A stretch of DNA of 64,000 nucleotides from Acherontichlamydia pituitae (GTDB lineage: Bacteria; Chlamydiota; Chlamydiia; Chlamydiales; Rhabdochlamydiaceae): contig JAHCAX010000010.1 in the NCBI GenBank assembly GCA_019634675.1, positions 1 through 64,000 of the forward strand, read 5' to 3'. A program made the position numbers and the translations under genes. The notes below the pieces were generated by a model. It made no database searches. It was not told where the DNA came from and saw only the letters and a program-made list of their open reading frames with translations. Positions 25,295 to 33,974 of this stretch are shown in pieces (within the stretch, counting starts at the first letter, position 1; every line of letters begins with the position of its first letter).

Positions 25295-25867
25295 ATGGAC
25301 AATAAGCTTTTAAAGTGCGGTGTAGTTGGGGGAGTAATCGTTTTTATTTGGTGTTTAATTTCGTGGATGATTCTTCCTTGGCATGAACTTTCACTGAAAC
25401 AGTTCAAAGACGAAAAAAGGGTTTACGAGGCGATCAGGGACAATGCTCCTGTCAGCGGGGTATACATTCTTCCTAATATGTATGTCTATCGGGATGGAAT
25501 GAGCAAGTCGGACATGAACAAGATGGTCTCAAACCAGCAGGAAATGATGGCAAAAGGCCCTGTGATGTTCGCTTGCATTTCACGCGATGGCGTGAAAGGA
25601 AGTATCAGACCGTTCGTTATCTCTCTGATCATCCAGATCATTGGCGGTCTTATCATTACGTGGATGCTCCTGCAGACCAAGTTCAATGCCTTTAAGAAGC
25701 AGGTCACTTTCGTTACTGTTGCTGGGGTGTTGGTCGGGATTTTAGGCGTGCTGCCAGCATGGAACTGGTGGGCGATGTCGATGTCATATACGCTGTCGAT
25801 CATCCTAGACCTGGTCATCGGCTGGTTCTTAGCTGGTATCGCTATCAGCAAATTGCTCAAAAGATAA
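25295..25867 (+). CDS. Small multi-pass membrane protein of unknown function
   Basis: 190 residues (MDNKLLKCGVVGG...). One N-terminal transmembrane helix (about 9-28: VVGGVIVFIWCLISWMIL) is followed by a soluble stretch (about 30-105), then three closely spaced C-terminal helices from about 112 to 185 (VISLIIQIIGGLIITWMLL; FVTVAGVLVGILGVL; LSIILDLVIGWFLAGIAI). Similar proteins are annotated as uncharacterised in various bacteria; I cannot name a function. ATG 25295 has AGGGTG upstream, preferred over the ATG at 25280 which has none. A strong terminator follows. Confidence 0.65.
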   Translation: MDNKLLKCGVVGGVIVFIWCLISWMILPWHELSLKQFKDEKRVYEAIRDNAPVSGVYILPNMYVYRDGMSKSDMNKMVSNQQEMMAKGPVMFACISRDGVKGSIRPFVISLIIQIIGGLIITWMLLQTKFNAFKKQVTFVTVAGVLVGILGVLPAWNWWAMSMSYTLSIILDLVIGWFLAGIAISKLLKR

Positions 25868-25887
25868 TCAGACTCTATCTTTTCAGG

Positions 25888-25924
25888 AACATGTCCCATC
25901 TCTTCAGATGGGACATGTTTTTTT
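25888..25924 (+). terminator. Intrinsic terminator
   Basis: A 14-bp perfect stem, AACATGTCCCATCT pairing with AGATGGGACATGTT around the loop CTTC, runs into seven T (25918-25924). It ends the transcript of the membrane protein gene at 25295. Confidence 0.9.
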
Positions 25925-25928
25925 GACG

Positions 25929-27038
25929 CTAAGTTCTTCGCAAAGCAGCCAAATAGTTGACGATGCCTGCGCTCATGGTCGCAGTGCGGATCTCTTGATC
26001 GACTGTTCTTTGGGCTAGGTCCTGCCTTCTTGTATTTGGATCGGTAAACAAAGCTAGACTATGCTCGCGGTTGAATCGGATATAGTTCCGGATGATGTGG
26101 TATTTAATCCCATCTTGAACGTGTGCCGGAAGCGCATCGAAGAAGCTCTTAACAATCGGGTCTGTCGCATTGACAGAGCGCTGAATATGGGAAAACGCTT
26201 CTACCTTGTCAATGGTGTTGGCAATCGCTCTGAACTGAGCAATTAATTCCAAAGTTCTTTCAGGGGTGGGGACAGGGTGCGTTCCTGTGCTGTCCGGACC
26301 TCGAAATGCATCATAAATCAGCTCAAGGCGGTTAAGTTCTGTCATTGCAGGCGAGGCAGAAGACTGCGCTCGTGATCCTTCTCGTAATTTTGTAACAAAG
26401 TTAACAGTGCCTGCGCTCATATGGACAGTGCGGATCTCATTGTCAACAGTATGCTGGCCCATCTCTATAACAGGCCTTTCCAAAGTGATATTGTGCTCAG
26501 CTATGAAACGGGCGTAATTGAGGACGATATTGTATTGGATCCCATCCTGGACGGGAGCTGGCAGGGCGTCGAAGAAGGAGCGGACGATCGCATCTGTCGT
26601 GTTTGCTGATCGTTGGATATGGGAAAAGGCCTCGGCTTGGTCCACTGGATCGGTAAGCTGTCTAAAGTGTTCGATTAAACGAGGTAATTGTTCATTGGTA
26701 GGAACAGGAGGAATGGATAAGCTATCAGCGGTACGGAAAATATCATAGAGCAACTCGAGTCTTCCCAAATGAGTTATTGGCTCTGGCCTATCTTCCTGTT
26801 GCTGAGATAATGAGCCAAAGCCGGGTATTTTGGAGAGCAGCTGCTGAATCTGATCCCAGATATTTCGGATAAAAGCGGCGATAGTATCGCAGAAACTGCC
26901 TCCGCTATCTTCTGGTGCAGCAGACGATGTCAACGTGCTTGCGGTCTGCGAAGCTGCTGCTTGAGGAGTTGGTCTTTGTACTTGCTCATACGAAGCTGAA
27001 AGAGGAAGATGTGCATGTGTCACTGGTGTAGTTGCCAT
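25929..27038 (-). CDS. Lineage protein with two copies of a ~110-residue domain
   Basis: 369 residues, no known domain recognised. The N-terminus is Ala/Ser/Thr/Gln-rich and disordered (about 1-45). A short segment (about 47-80, GSFCDTIAAFIRNIWDQIQQ, then LLSKIPGFGSL) has an amphipathic, possibly membrane-associating character. Two copies of one helical domain follow (about 90-215 and 230-365), each with GRLELLYD/NRLELIYD, EAFSHIQRS, 'SFFDALPAPVQDGI' or its equivalent, and an 'NEIRT/QEIRT..MSAG' end. The gene at 27149 has a third copy with the same N-terminal layout. A disordered, secretion-like N-terminus suggests an effector, which is inference only. Confidence 0.65.
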   Translation of the reverse strand: MATTPVTHAHLPLSASYEQVQRPTPQAAASQTASTLTSSAAPEDSGGSFCDTIAAFIRNIWDQIQQLLSKIPGFGSLSQQQEDRPEPITHLGRLELLYDIFRTADSLSIPPVPTNEQLPRLIEHFRQLTDPVDQAEAFSHIQRSANTTDAIVRSFFDALPAPVQDGIQYNIVLNYARFIAEHNITLERPVIEMGQHTVDNEIRTVHMSAGTVNFVTKLREGSRAQSSASPAMTELNRLELIYDAFRGPDSTGTHPVPTPERTLELIAQFRAIANTIDKVEAFSHIQRSVNATDPIVKSFFDALPAHVQDGIKYHIIRNYIRFNREHSLALFTDPNTRRQDLAQRTVDQEIRTATMSAGIVNYLAALRRT

Positions 27039-27148
27039 AGGTCATTCTCCAAGATCTAAAGGGTTTTACGATTTCAAAAGCGATAAAGCTAGGGCGGCTT
27101 TTCCGATTAATGTTTGATTGCTATATCGTGTTGAACGTGCTGCTGCCT

Positions 27149-27814
27149 TCATTGCGCAGGTCTTCGCAAAGCATTCAAGTAGTTTACGATGGCTGCATTC
27201 ATATAAATCGTGCGGATCTGATGATTTAAAGTATGCTGTACGACGTCGGCTGCTGATCTGTCCAAGGGCAAATGTTGCTCATTCCTGGTGCGGACATAAT
27301 TGTGAACGATATTGTTTTTAATTCCTTCCTGGGCAGGGTCCGGCAGGGTATCAAAGAATGAGCGGACAAGTGCATCGGATGTATTCGCAGATCTTTGGAT
27401 ATGGGAAAAAGCCTCTACTTGTTCGATCGGATCGGAAAGTTGTCTAAAGTGTTCGATCAAGCGAGGTAATTGTTCGTTGGTAGGAACTGGCGGGCTTGGG
27501 TACCTGACCGCTGTCCGGAAGGTCGTGTAGAGCAATTCAAGCCTTCCTGCATGTGTTGTCGGTTCAGCCGCCTCTCTGTGGTATAAAGATCCAAGGCCGG
27601 GTATTCTGGAGAGCTTTTGAAAAAGACGATCTGCAGTGCTATGGAAAAAACTGGTAAAGTTTTCACAGAAGCTCCCGCAACAATCGTCTGTGGCTTTTAA
27701 AGAGCTTAATGTGCTTGCCATATTTAAGGCAGGCCTTGGAGGAGGTGAGCGATAATCCGGATTTTGAACATGAGTTGGGGAATGCTGTGCAGGCGATACT
27801 CGTGCTGATGCCAT
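27149..27814 (-). CDS. Lineage protein with one copy of the same domain (paralogue of 25929)
   Basis: 221 residues in the same order as its neighbour: a Pro/Ser-rich N-terminus, a short GSFCENFTSFFHSTADRLFQ and SRIPGLGSL segment (about 47-78), then a single helical domain (about 90-215: GRLELLYTTFRTA, EAFSHIQRSANTS, SFFDTLPDPAQEGIKNNIV, HQIRTIYMNAAIVNYLNAL). The two genes are tandem, 110 bp apart, so they arose by duplication. The larger gene then gained or kept a second domain copy. No function is recognised. Confidence 0.65.
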   Translation of the reverse strand: MASARVSPAQHSPTHVQNPDYRSPPPRPALNMASTLSSLKATDDCCGSFCENFTSFFHSTADRLFQKLSRIPGLGSLYHREAAEPTTHAGRLELLYTTFRTAVRYPSPPVPTNEQLPRLIEHFRQLSDPIEQVEAFSHIQRSANTSDALVRSFFDTLPDPAQEGIKNNIVHNYVRTRNEQHLPLDRSAADVVQHTLNHQIRTIYMNAAIVNYLNALRRPAQ

Positions 27815-27841
27815 AGGTCAACCTCCAAGATACAAGCGGTT

Positions 27842-29179
27842 TTATGTTTTCAAAAGCGATAACGATGGCGCGGATTCTCCAATTAATGTGTGATGGCTGT
27901 AACCTGTTACCTTGACTTGCTGCAGCGTGCCGATCATGCTATCGTCTCCATTAAAGACAACATTCTTCCAGCACCGGGTGCGTCCTTTTAGCTGCTTTTC
28001 GTCTCGGTTTCTCTTTTCGACGAGGACCTCCACGACGGAGCCCAGCATCGACTGCCGCTCGTCAGCGCAAATTTCATTGTGAAGGGAAAGAAGGCGCTGG
28101 AGCCGTTCTTGTTTGACCTCTTCAGCGATGTCGTCTTTCCAACGGAAGGCTGGAGTCCCTTTGCGCGCGCTGTAAGCGAAGATAAAGGCGACGCTATAGC
28201 GGATCTGTTTGAAGATGTCGTAGGTTTGCTGGAACTCCTCTTCAGTCTCGGTCGGGAATCCAACGATGATATCCGTTCCCAATGAGACGTCGGGGACGAT
28301 CTCGTGCATCAGCTGGACTTTTTCAAGGTACTTTTCGACTGTATAGACCCGGTGCATCTTTTTCAGGATCCGGTTCGAGCCTGCTTGGATCGGGAAGTGG
28401 ACGAACTCGCAGACGGAGGGGAGGTCGCGGATCGCATGCATCAGCTCGACAGTGATGTCGACCGGATGGCTTGTCATGAACCGGACACGGGCCAGCCCCG
28501 GGATCTTGTCCAAGCGGTATAATAGGTCGTGGAACAGGCAGTTCCATTCCGGCTTGTCCTTGCCATAGCTGTTGACGTTTTGTCCTAAAAGGGTGATCTC
28601 CTTATAGCCTTGGTCTACCAGGCGGATGCACTCTTCAACGATGCTATCAGGATGGCGGGAGACCTCTTGGCCCCGCGTGTAGGGGACGACGCAGTAGGTG
28701 CAGAACTTGTCGCAGCCTCGGATGATCGAAACGAATGCCTTGACAGGGTCGTCCCTCTTGGCGACCAGGTAGTCAAGATTTTCTTCGAACTGGTCGTCGG
28801 TGCGGATCTGCTGTTTGCCCGAATCGATCACATGGTCGATCACATCGTTGAGTTCGCTGATATTATTGGTCCCAATGACGAAATCGACGTGGGGGAGCTT
28901 TCGGAACAGGGTGTCCTTTTTTGCCATGGCCATGCAGCCTGTTACGCCGATCACCTGTTTTTTCTTCCGGCTGCGTCCCAGCTGGCCGAGCTTGCCCATG
29001 ACCTTTCTCTCAGCCAAATCGCGGATCGAGCAGGTATTGAACAGCAGCAGGTCTGCGGTATCTTCGTCTTGGATCCGTGTCAGACCCCGTTTTTCCAAAA
29101 GGCCGACCATGATCTCTGTGTCGAGCTCGTTCATCTGGCACCCATAGGTGCGGACAAAAAAAGTTTTTAAATCGCGCAT
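27842..29179 (-). CDS. miaB: tRNA-2-methylthio-N6-dimethylallyladenosine synthase MiaB
   Basis: Methylthiolates i6A37 in tRNAs reading UNN codons. The 445-residue radical-SAM protein has N-terminal cluster cysteines in YGCQMNELD, FNTCSIRD and GVTGCMA. The radical-SAM motif is GCDKFCTYCVVPYTRG, followed by 'FPIQAGSNRILKKMHR', GTDIIVGFPTETE and a TRAM domain at the C-terminus. 'YGCQMN' is the MiaB-type start, unlike the MtaB at 499. It is divergent from rplM. Confidence 0.95.
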   Translation of the reverse strand: MRDLKTFFVRTYGCQMNELDTEIMVGLLEKRGLTRIQDEDTADLLLFNTCSIRDLAERKVMGKLGQLGRSRKKKQVIGVTGCMAMAKKDTLFRKLPHVDFVIGTNNISELNDVIDHVIDSGKQQIRTDDQFEENLDYLVAKRDDPVKAFVSIIRGCDKFCTYCVVPYTRGQEVSRHPDSIVEECIRLVDQGYKEITLLGQNVNSYGKDKPEWNCLFHDLLYRLDKIPGLARVRFMTSHPVDITVELMHAIRDLPSVCEFVHFPIQAGSNRILKKMHRVYTVEKYLEKVQLMHEIVPDVSLGTDIIVGFPTETEEEFQQTYDIFKQIRYSVAFIFAYSARKGTPAFRWKDDIAEEVKQERLQRLLSLHNEICADERQSMLGSVVEVLVEKRNRDEKQLKGRTRCWKNVVFNGDDSMIGTLQQVKVTGYSHHTLIGESAPSLSLLKT

Positions 29180-29544
29180 AGGAGTTCAAAATTAAATGTA
29201 AAATTGACAAAAGACCCTTAAGTCTATAGCATCAAGGGGCTTTTGGCAAGCCTGATTTCTCCTAAGAGACTGTTAACGGATTTAGGTTTCGTCGCAAGAA
29301 CGGTATTGGCGGCATAACCGCTGCGGCGATATCAGAGGATTTAAAAATTTTTTGGCAGACGGTTCTTTTAAGCCGGGCGGTTTAAATCTGAAGTGGCGAG
29401 GAAAAGCAAAGCCCCTGCCCTCGTCCTTTTAGCAGGGTTCGTGTGAAAATCGATAAAACTCTTGGCAAAAAAACCCTCAAACTCGTACACTTGCACTTCA
29501 TTATTAACTTTAACGACTTTGAATAAACCTTTTAGGCCTTTACT
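29180..29544. other. Divergent gap between miaB and rplM
   Basis: 365 bp that must hold the promoters for miaB (minus) and for rplM-rpsI (plus). I see no gene, tRNA or convincing leader hairpin. Short self-complementary pieces such as GGCGGCATAACCGC near 29310 are unremarkable. Confidence 0.5.
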
Positions 29545-29997
29545 ATGACCCAGAAGAAGAAAAATACCACGCTCCTTCTCACCAAAGAAGAAGTTCGCAC
29601 CATGCGTAATTGGCTCCTCCTCGACGCATCCGGCAAGACGCTCGGCCGTTTTGCTACTGAAGTTGCGAAGATTCTCCGTGGAAAGCATAAGCCTCAGTTC
29701 ACACCCCATGTCGATGCAGGCGATGGCGTTGTCATCATCAATGCCAGCAAGATCAAAGTGACAGGCGCTAAAGAAGCACAAAAGATCTACCGCTACCACA
29801 CTGGCGCGATGAGCGGGATGCGCGAAATTCCTTATTCTGTTATGAAAGACCGCAATCCTGAATATATTCTCGAAAGGGCTATCAAAGGGATGATGCCGAA
29901 GACGCGTCTGACTGAAGCCCAAATGAAAAAATTACGCATTTACGCTGGCGAGCAGCATGATATGCAGGCGCAAGCGCCAATCCCTGTAAACATTTAA
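29545..29997 (+). CDS. rplM: 50S ribosomal protein L13
   Basis: 150 residues, the length found in chlamydiae. The core 'NWLLLDASGKTLGRFATEVA', LRGKHKPQFTPHVDAGDGV and 'ERAIKGMMPKTRL' is unmistakable. It binds 23S rRNA early in 50S assembly. A ~20-residue N-terminal extension (TQKKKNTTLLLTKEEV) precedes the core, as in other chlamydiae. It is followed 16 bp later by rpsI, the universal rplM-rpsI pair. Confidence 0.97.
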   Translation: MTQKKKNTTLLLTKEEVRTMRNWLLLDASGKTLGRFATEVAKILRGKHKPQFTPHVDAGDGVVIINASKIKVTGAKEAQKIYRYHTGAMSGMREIPYSVMKDRNPEYILERAIKGMMPKTRLTEAQMKKLRIYAGEQHDMQAQAPIPVNI

Positions 29998-30013
29998 TCC
30001 CGAGCTTTGACAT

Positions 30014-30406
30014 ATGAAAGGCAATGAAAAATTAGGTACCGGAAGAAGAAAAACATCTGTCGCATCTGTACGCCTTCGTCCAGGGACAGGCAAAGTCGAT
30101 GTCAACGGCCGCAAGTTTGAAGAGTATTTTCCTCTCGAACTCCAACGCAAAGCTGTTCTATCTCCAATCGAAAAAGTTTCCTCTCCTGAGCGCTACGATG
30201 TGATCATCCGCGTTAAAGGCGGCGGGATCCAAGGCCAAATGATCGCTGCACGTCTCGGGATTGCACGCGCTCTAGTAGGCGAAGATGAGCACAGACGCCA
30301 TGACCTCAAAGTCCTCGGCTACTTAACTCGCGATCCTCGTAAGAGAGAGCGTAAAAAATACGGTTTGGCTGGAGCGCGTAAACGCTTCCAATTCTCCAAA
30401 CGTTAA
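30014..30406 (+). CDS. rpsI: 30S ribosomal protein S9
   Basis: 130 residues: LGTGRRKTSVASVRL at the start, 'VKGGGIQGQMIAARLGIARAL' in the middle and the basic tail 'RKKYGLAGARKRFQFSKR' that reaches the P-site tRNA. Second gene of the rplM-rpsI operon, with a strong terminator 30 bp downstream. Confidence 0.98.
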   Translation: MKGNEKLGTGRRKTSVASVRLRPGTGKVDVNGRKFEEYFPLELQRKAVLSPIEKVSSPERYDVIIRVKGGGIQGQMIAARLGIARALVGEDEHRRHDLKVLGYLTRDPRKRERKKYGLAGARKRFQFSKR

Positions 30407-30435
30407 TTCTGCTCAGTTTCCCTCCTTGTTGATAC

Positions 30436-30472
30436 GAGGCCTTGCGGGCAAAGTCCCCAAGGCCTTTTTTTT
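30436..30472 (+). terminator. Intrinsic terminator of rplM-rpsI
   Basis: A GC-rich stem (GAGGCCTTGCGGG pairing with TCCCCAAGGCCTT) around a short loop is followed by eight T ending near 30472. Confidence 0.88.
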
Positions 30473-30567
30473 ATTCCGAAACAACCTAAAAAAGCGGTTC
30501 TTTCGGTATGTCCAGCCTTGCCTCTTTATTCTTAAGCAACTATATCGGGCTTAACAAGAGGCATTCT

Positions 30568-31062
30568 ATGAAAGAGCAACCTTCCGGCAAGCCCGTTTCC
30601 GATTCCGCGATCCACGACCAGACATCCGTTGTTTATCCGAACGACCTTAACGCCTACGGCACCCTCTTCGGCGGAAGGGTATTGGAGCTTTGCGATAAGA
30701 TTGCTGGGGTTGTGGCCAAACGGCATTCAGGCAAGGTCTGCGTGACCTTATCGGTTGATTCTGTCCGCTTCCTAGCGCCTGCCAAACATGGCGATATCCT
30801 GGTCTTTAAAGCGTCGCTTAACCGCACTTGGCATTCTTCCATGGAGATCGGCCTTAAGGTCTATGCGGAAGATTTCCGCAACTTAGAGCAAAAGCACATT
30901 GTTTCAGCCTACTTCACCTTTGTCGCAGTCGATGACAAGATGAAGCCGGTCAATGTCATTCCTGTGATCGCTGAATCTGAAGAAGAAAAAAGGCGTTATG
31001 CTGAAGCTGATAAGCGGCGGCAGTTGCGCCTGGCGACCTTTCCAAAGAAGGCCTCTAAATAA
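30568..31062 (+). CDS. Acyl-CoA thioesterase (hotdog fold, YciA/ACOT type)
   Basis: 164 residues of a single hotdog domain: YPNDLNAYGTLFGGRVLELC (NxxGxxFGG-type motif with the active-site Asn/Asp), 'VTLSVDSVRFLAPAKHGDIL', then a strand ending in SAYFTFVAVD. These enzymes hydrolyse acyl-CoA esters. The ATG at 30568 has AAGAGG upstream. An in-frame ATG at 30508 would add a non-conserved leader that lies immediately behind the rpsI terminator, so the shorter start is preferred. Confidence 0.87.
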   Translation: MKEQPSGKPVSDSAIHDQTSVVYPNDLNAYGTLFGGRVLELCDKIAGVVAKRHSGKVCVTLSVDSVRFLAPAKHGDILVFKASLNRTWHSSMEIGLKVYAEDFRNLEQKHIVSAYFTFVAVDDKMKPVNVIPVIAESEEEKRRYAEADKRRQLRLATFPKKASK

Positions 31063-31145
31063 GAAAGACCTCCTGAGTGGGTTTGCATAAAATGGGGATA
31101 AAATGCAAGTTAATGAACCAAACAGGAGGTCAAAGATAGTTACTA

Positions 31146-32144
31146 TTAGCTTTGGTAGTTATAAATTTGCGGGTTAGAGCTTGTGCAAACGTTTAACACT
31201 GTGGCAACGTAATAATTATCATTTGCTACGATGTTAGCAAAAGTATCCAAGTCTGCTTGAGATCCAGGGTTCTGAACAAGAGCTGTCGCAGAGGAGGCTA
31301 GAGTTGCTCCAAACTGGCCTTGCAATGGAGCATTTAATACGTCGTATAGCATTTGTTCATTTGCAGTCAAATAGCCTTGGCCTGTTGGGTTTGATGCGCT
31401 GGCTGGTTGTGAAAGGTCTGTCAAATCTGTATTGACTGCCACAATTTCACTAGCAAGTTGAGGCAAGATATTATTAGGGTTACTTGGATCAATGGTTCCT
31501 GGACCATTTTCAATGCTATTCCAAGTTGCTTGAAGCGCGCTTACTGCAGTACTCAAAGTTCCTGTAAAAGGTTCTGGAGCATGGTGGCCTTCCAACGAGT
31601 TTAAAATTTCGCAAGCATTCCAAAGTGCACTATTCGAATCAGGGTCACCTGGATGGTATGTAGACGCTAGAGTATCTTCCCATTCTTCACTGGTTGTTCC
31701 ACTTGGAGGATTCATAATGTTCTCAGAGACCTCATAAGGACTTAATAAGGTCGAAGATCCTCCAACTGCAATCATTGGCGTTGTTAGGATCGTATAGAGT
31801 TGGTAAGTTTCATTAATTTCTGAGTTATTATTATCGGGTTCGTTTAATGGAGGTTGATAGCCAGCATTATCGTATTCGTTACATAAGTTGACAAAGTTTG
31901 TGATTGAATCTGCTAGTGGGTACATTTCTTCAGGAAGAGGATGTGATCCATCTTTAGTGTTTGTGATTGCACAAAACGATAAGAACATTTCATAGGCAGC
32001 TTCGTTAATATCACTTAATAGTTGTACTTGAGAAGGTGGATTTGAAGAATCTCCAGTTGTGCTGGCTGCTTGCTCAGTGCTCTGCTGGGTTACGAATTGT
32101 TGCATCAAAGTTTGCTGGTTAATTACTGCTGCATTAACTGACAT
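31146..32144 (-). CDS. Acidic, Lys/Arg-depleted protein of unknown function
   Basis: 332 residues containing a single Lys (residue 64 or close by), no Arg and about 36 Asp+Glu, so a pI far below 4. It is rich in Asn, Ser, Thr, Gln and Pro, with a Gln/Ser/Thr-rich N-terminus (MSVNAAVINQQTLMQQFV). No hydrophobic signal peptide, coiled coil or known domain is recognised. Helical segments (SDINEAAYEMFLSF; ANEQMLYDVL; LDTFANIVAND) alternate with loops. ATG 32144 has AAAAGGAAA upstream. Lys-free proteins are known among exported toxins that avoid host ubiquitination; applying this here is inference. Confidence 0.65.
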   Translation of the reverse strand: MSVNAAVINQQTLMQQFVTQQSTEQAASTTGDSSNPPSQVQLLSDINEAAYEMFLSFCAITNTKDGSHPLPEEMYPLADSITNFVNLCNEYDNAGYQPPLNEPDNNNSEINETYQLYTILTTPMIAVGGSSTLLSPYEVSENIMNPPSGTTSEEWEDTLASTYHPGDPDSNSALWNACEILNSLEGHHAPEPFTGTLSTAVSALQATWNSIENGPGTIDPSNPNNILPQLASEIVAVNTDLTDLSQPASASNPTGQGYLTANEQMLYDVLNAPLQGQFGATLASSATALVQNPGSQADLDTFANIVANDNYYVATVLNVCTSSNPQIYNYQS

Positions 32145-32335
32145 TATTTTTCCTTTTGGGTTTTTGAATTAATAATATCTTAAATTTATTTTAACAAATT
32201 ATTAATAATTATTCAATAGATTATTTTCGATGTTTTAATTAAATTACTTTACATTTTGACGATGAAATGGTTAGCAGCTTATATCCTTAATGATAGAATT
32301 GGTTTGTAAGTTATTGATAATTAAATGGATGGATC

Positions 32336-32369
32336 GATTTGTTGAAAGCAGGAGCGCTTTCAACAAATC
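32336..32369. terminator. Perfect 14-bp hairpin between two minus-strand genes
   Basis: GATTTGTTGAAAGC (32336-32349) pairs perfectly with GCTTTCAACAAATC (32356-32369) around a 6-nt loop, 41 bp behind the stop of the M32 peptidase gene. There is no clean T-run, so it may be a terminator or an operator for the downstream acidic-protein gene. Confidence 0.5.
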
Positions 32370-32410
32370 AATGAAATTTCCACACATTTTCAAGCTCGAT
32401 CAAAGGCTGC

Positions 32411-33940
32411 TTAAGAGCTTAAATGATACAAAGCCCGGTACTTAGAGTTTAGGTAACGGATAAAGGGCTCTTCGGTCAGCGGCTGGCCGGTAATCTTTTT
32501 GCATAGGTCTGGAGGTGGAAATTGCCGTCCATATTGGTGGATGTTCTCCTTGAGCCACTCTCGGACAAATCCAAGGTCTCCTTTGGCGACCTTTTCTTTC
32601 CATTGGGGGAAGGCTTTTTCGAAGACGAGGAAGAACTGGGAAGCGTAGAGGTTGCCTAGTGTATAGGTGGGGAAGTATCCGAAGAGCCCCATCGACCAGT
32701 GGATATCTTGCAGGCAGCCCTCTCCGTCGAACTGAGGGCAGATGCCGAGGTATTCGCGCATCTTTTCATTCCAGGCATTGGGGACGTCGCGCACTTTAAG
32801 GGAACCTTCGATGAGCGCTTTTTCCATTTCGAAGCGGACGACGATGTGCAAGTTGTAGGTGACCTCGTCTGCTTCGATCCGGATCATGCTGGGTTTGACA
32901 TGGTTGATCGCGCGGTAGAAATCGTCTAGATAGACCGAGTTGAAGTGTTCTGGAAACTCTGCTTGGAGCAATGGGAAGAAGTGCTGCCAGAACGGGTGGC
33001 TTTGTCCGATCAAGGTCTCCCACCAGCGGGACTGGCTTTCATCGATCCCGAGCGAGAGGGATTCGGAGAGGGGAGAGCCGAACTGTTCTTTGGGACGTCC
33101 TAAAGCGTAGAGTCCATGCCCTCCTTCGTGAAGGACGGCAAAGATGCTGAAGAAAGGATCTTCAGGGTTAAAGCGGGTGGTCATGCGTACGTCGTCGGGG
33201 AGCAGCGTCGAACAAAACGGATGGGCGGATGAATCGAGCCGGGAGCTGTGTTCATGGAAGCCCATGCTCTTTAAGAGGAGGTGGGAAAATGCCAGTTGCT
33301 TGTACTTAGGGCAGTGGCAATGGAGGAATTCATGGGGGATGGGAGGGCATGCGGTGATGTCCTTTAAGAGCTGGGTGAGCTGCAGCTTGAGCTTGGAAAA
33401 GAGGGGGGTGAGCATGGAGGTCTTCATCTCAGGCTCATAGAGGTCGAGGAGGGCGTCGTAGGGATGTTCTTGGAAGCCTAGGATATCTGCTTTTTTGCGG
33501 CAGAGGGAGACCACTTTTTCCAGATGGGGAGAAAACTCTTTGAAGTCGTTGTGGTATCTGGCGCTTTTCCAGGCGTGGGTCGCAGTCGAGATCGTTTTGG
33601 CATATTGTTTGACGAAGGCGTTGGGCAGTTTGACAGCTTTGACGTAGTCTCTGCGCCATTCTCTTAACGCTGCGATCTGGGGGGATGCCAAGTTGGAGTC
33701 CTTGATCTCGCCAGTCTGAATGTCGATCAGCTGATCGAGCAGCTTGGCAAAGGCTTTGCTTGTCTTGTTCTTATGCACAAGGCTTGCGATCATCTCAACT
33801 TGGAGGGATCGGAAGTGGATAGCGTCTTTGGGCATGTAGGTCTCCTGGTCCCAGTCGAGCAGATATTCGATGGAAGAGAGGAGGGATGTCGTCTTTGAGA
33901 GCTCGTGCAACTGCGCGTAAGGATCTGTTTTTTTTGCCAT
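32411..33940 (-). CDS. M32-family metallocarboxypeptidase
   Basis: A 509-residue cytoplasmic zinc carboxypeptidase of the Taq type that removes C-terminal residues. It shows the N-terminal 'LLDWDQETYMP' block, the zinc-binding HEGGH (in FAVLHEGGHGLYALG, about residue 270), GSPLSESLSLGIDESQSRWWE with the third ligand Glu, and 'IRIEADEVTYNLHIVVRFE'. ATG 33940 has AAAGGTG upstream. A longer reading would begin inside the palindromic repeat at 33975 and is rejected. Usual family length is about 500. Confidence 0.93.
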   Translation of the reverse strand: MAKKTDPYAQLHELSKTTSLLSSIEYLLDWDQETYMPKDAIHFRSLQVEMIASLVHKNKTSKAFAKLLDQLIDIQTGEIKDSNLASPQIAALREWRRDYVKAVKLPNAFVKQYAKTISTATHAWKSARYHNDFKEFSPHLEKVVSLCRKKADILGFQEHPYDALLDLYEPEMKTSMLTPLFSKLKLQLTQLLKDITACPPIPHEFLHCHCPKYKQLAFSHLLLKSMGFHEHSSRLDSSAHPFCSTLLPDDVRMTTRFNPEDPFFSIFAVLHEGGHGLYALGRPKEQFGSPLSESLSLGIDESQSRWWETLIGQSHPFWQHFFPLLQAEFPEHFNSVYLDDFYRAINHVKPSMIRIEADEVTYNLHIVVRFEMEKALIEGSLKVRDVPNAWNEKMREYLGICPQFDGEGCLQDIHWSMGLFGYFPTYTLGNLYASQFFLVFEKAFPQWKEKVAKGDLGFVREWLKENIHQYGRQFPPPDLCKKITGQPLTEEPFIRYLNSKYRALYHLSS

Positions 33941-33974
33941 GATACACCTTTGATCGTGGAAGAATTTCGGAGTT

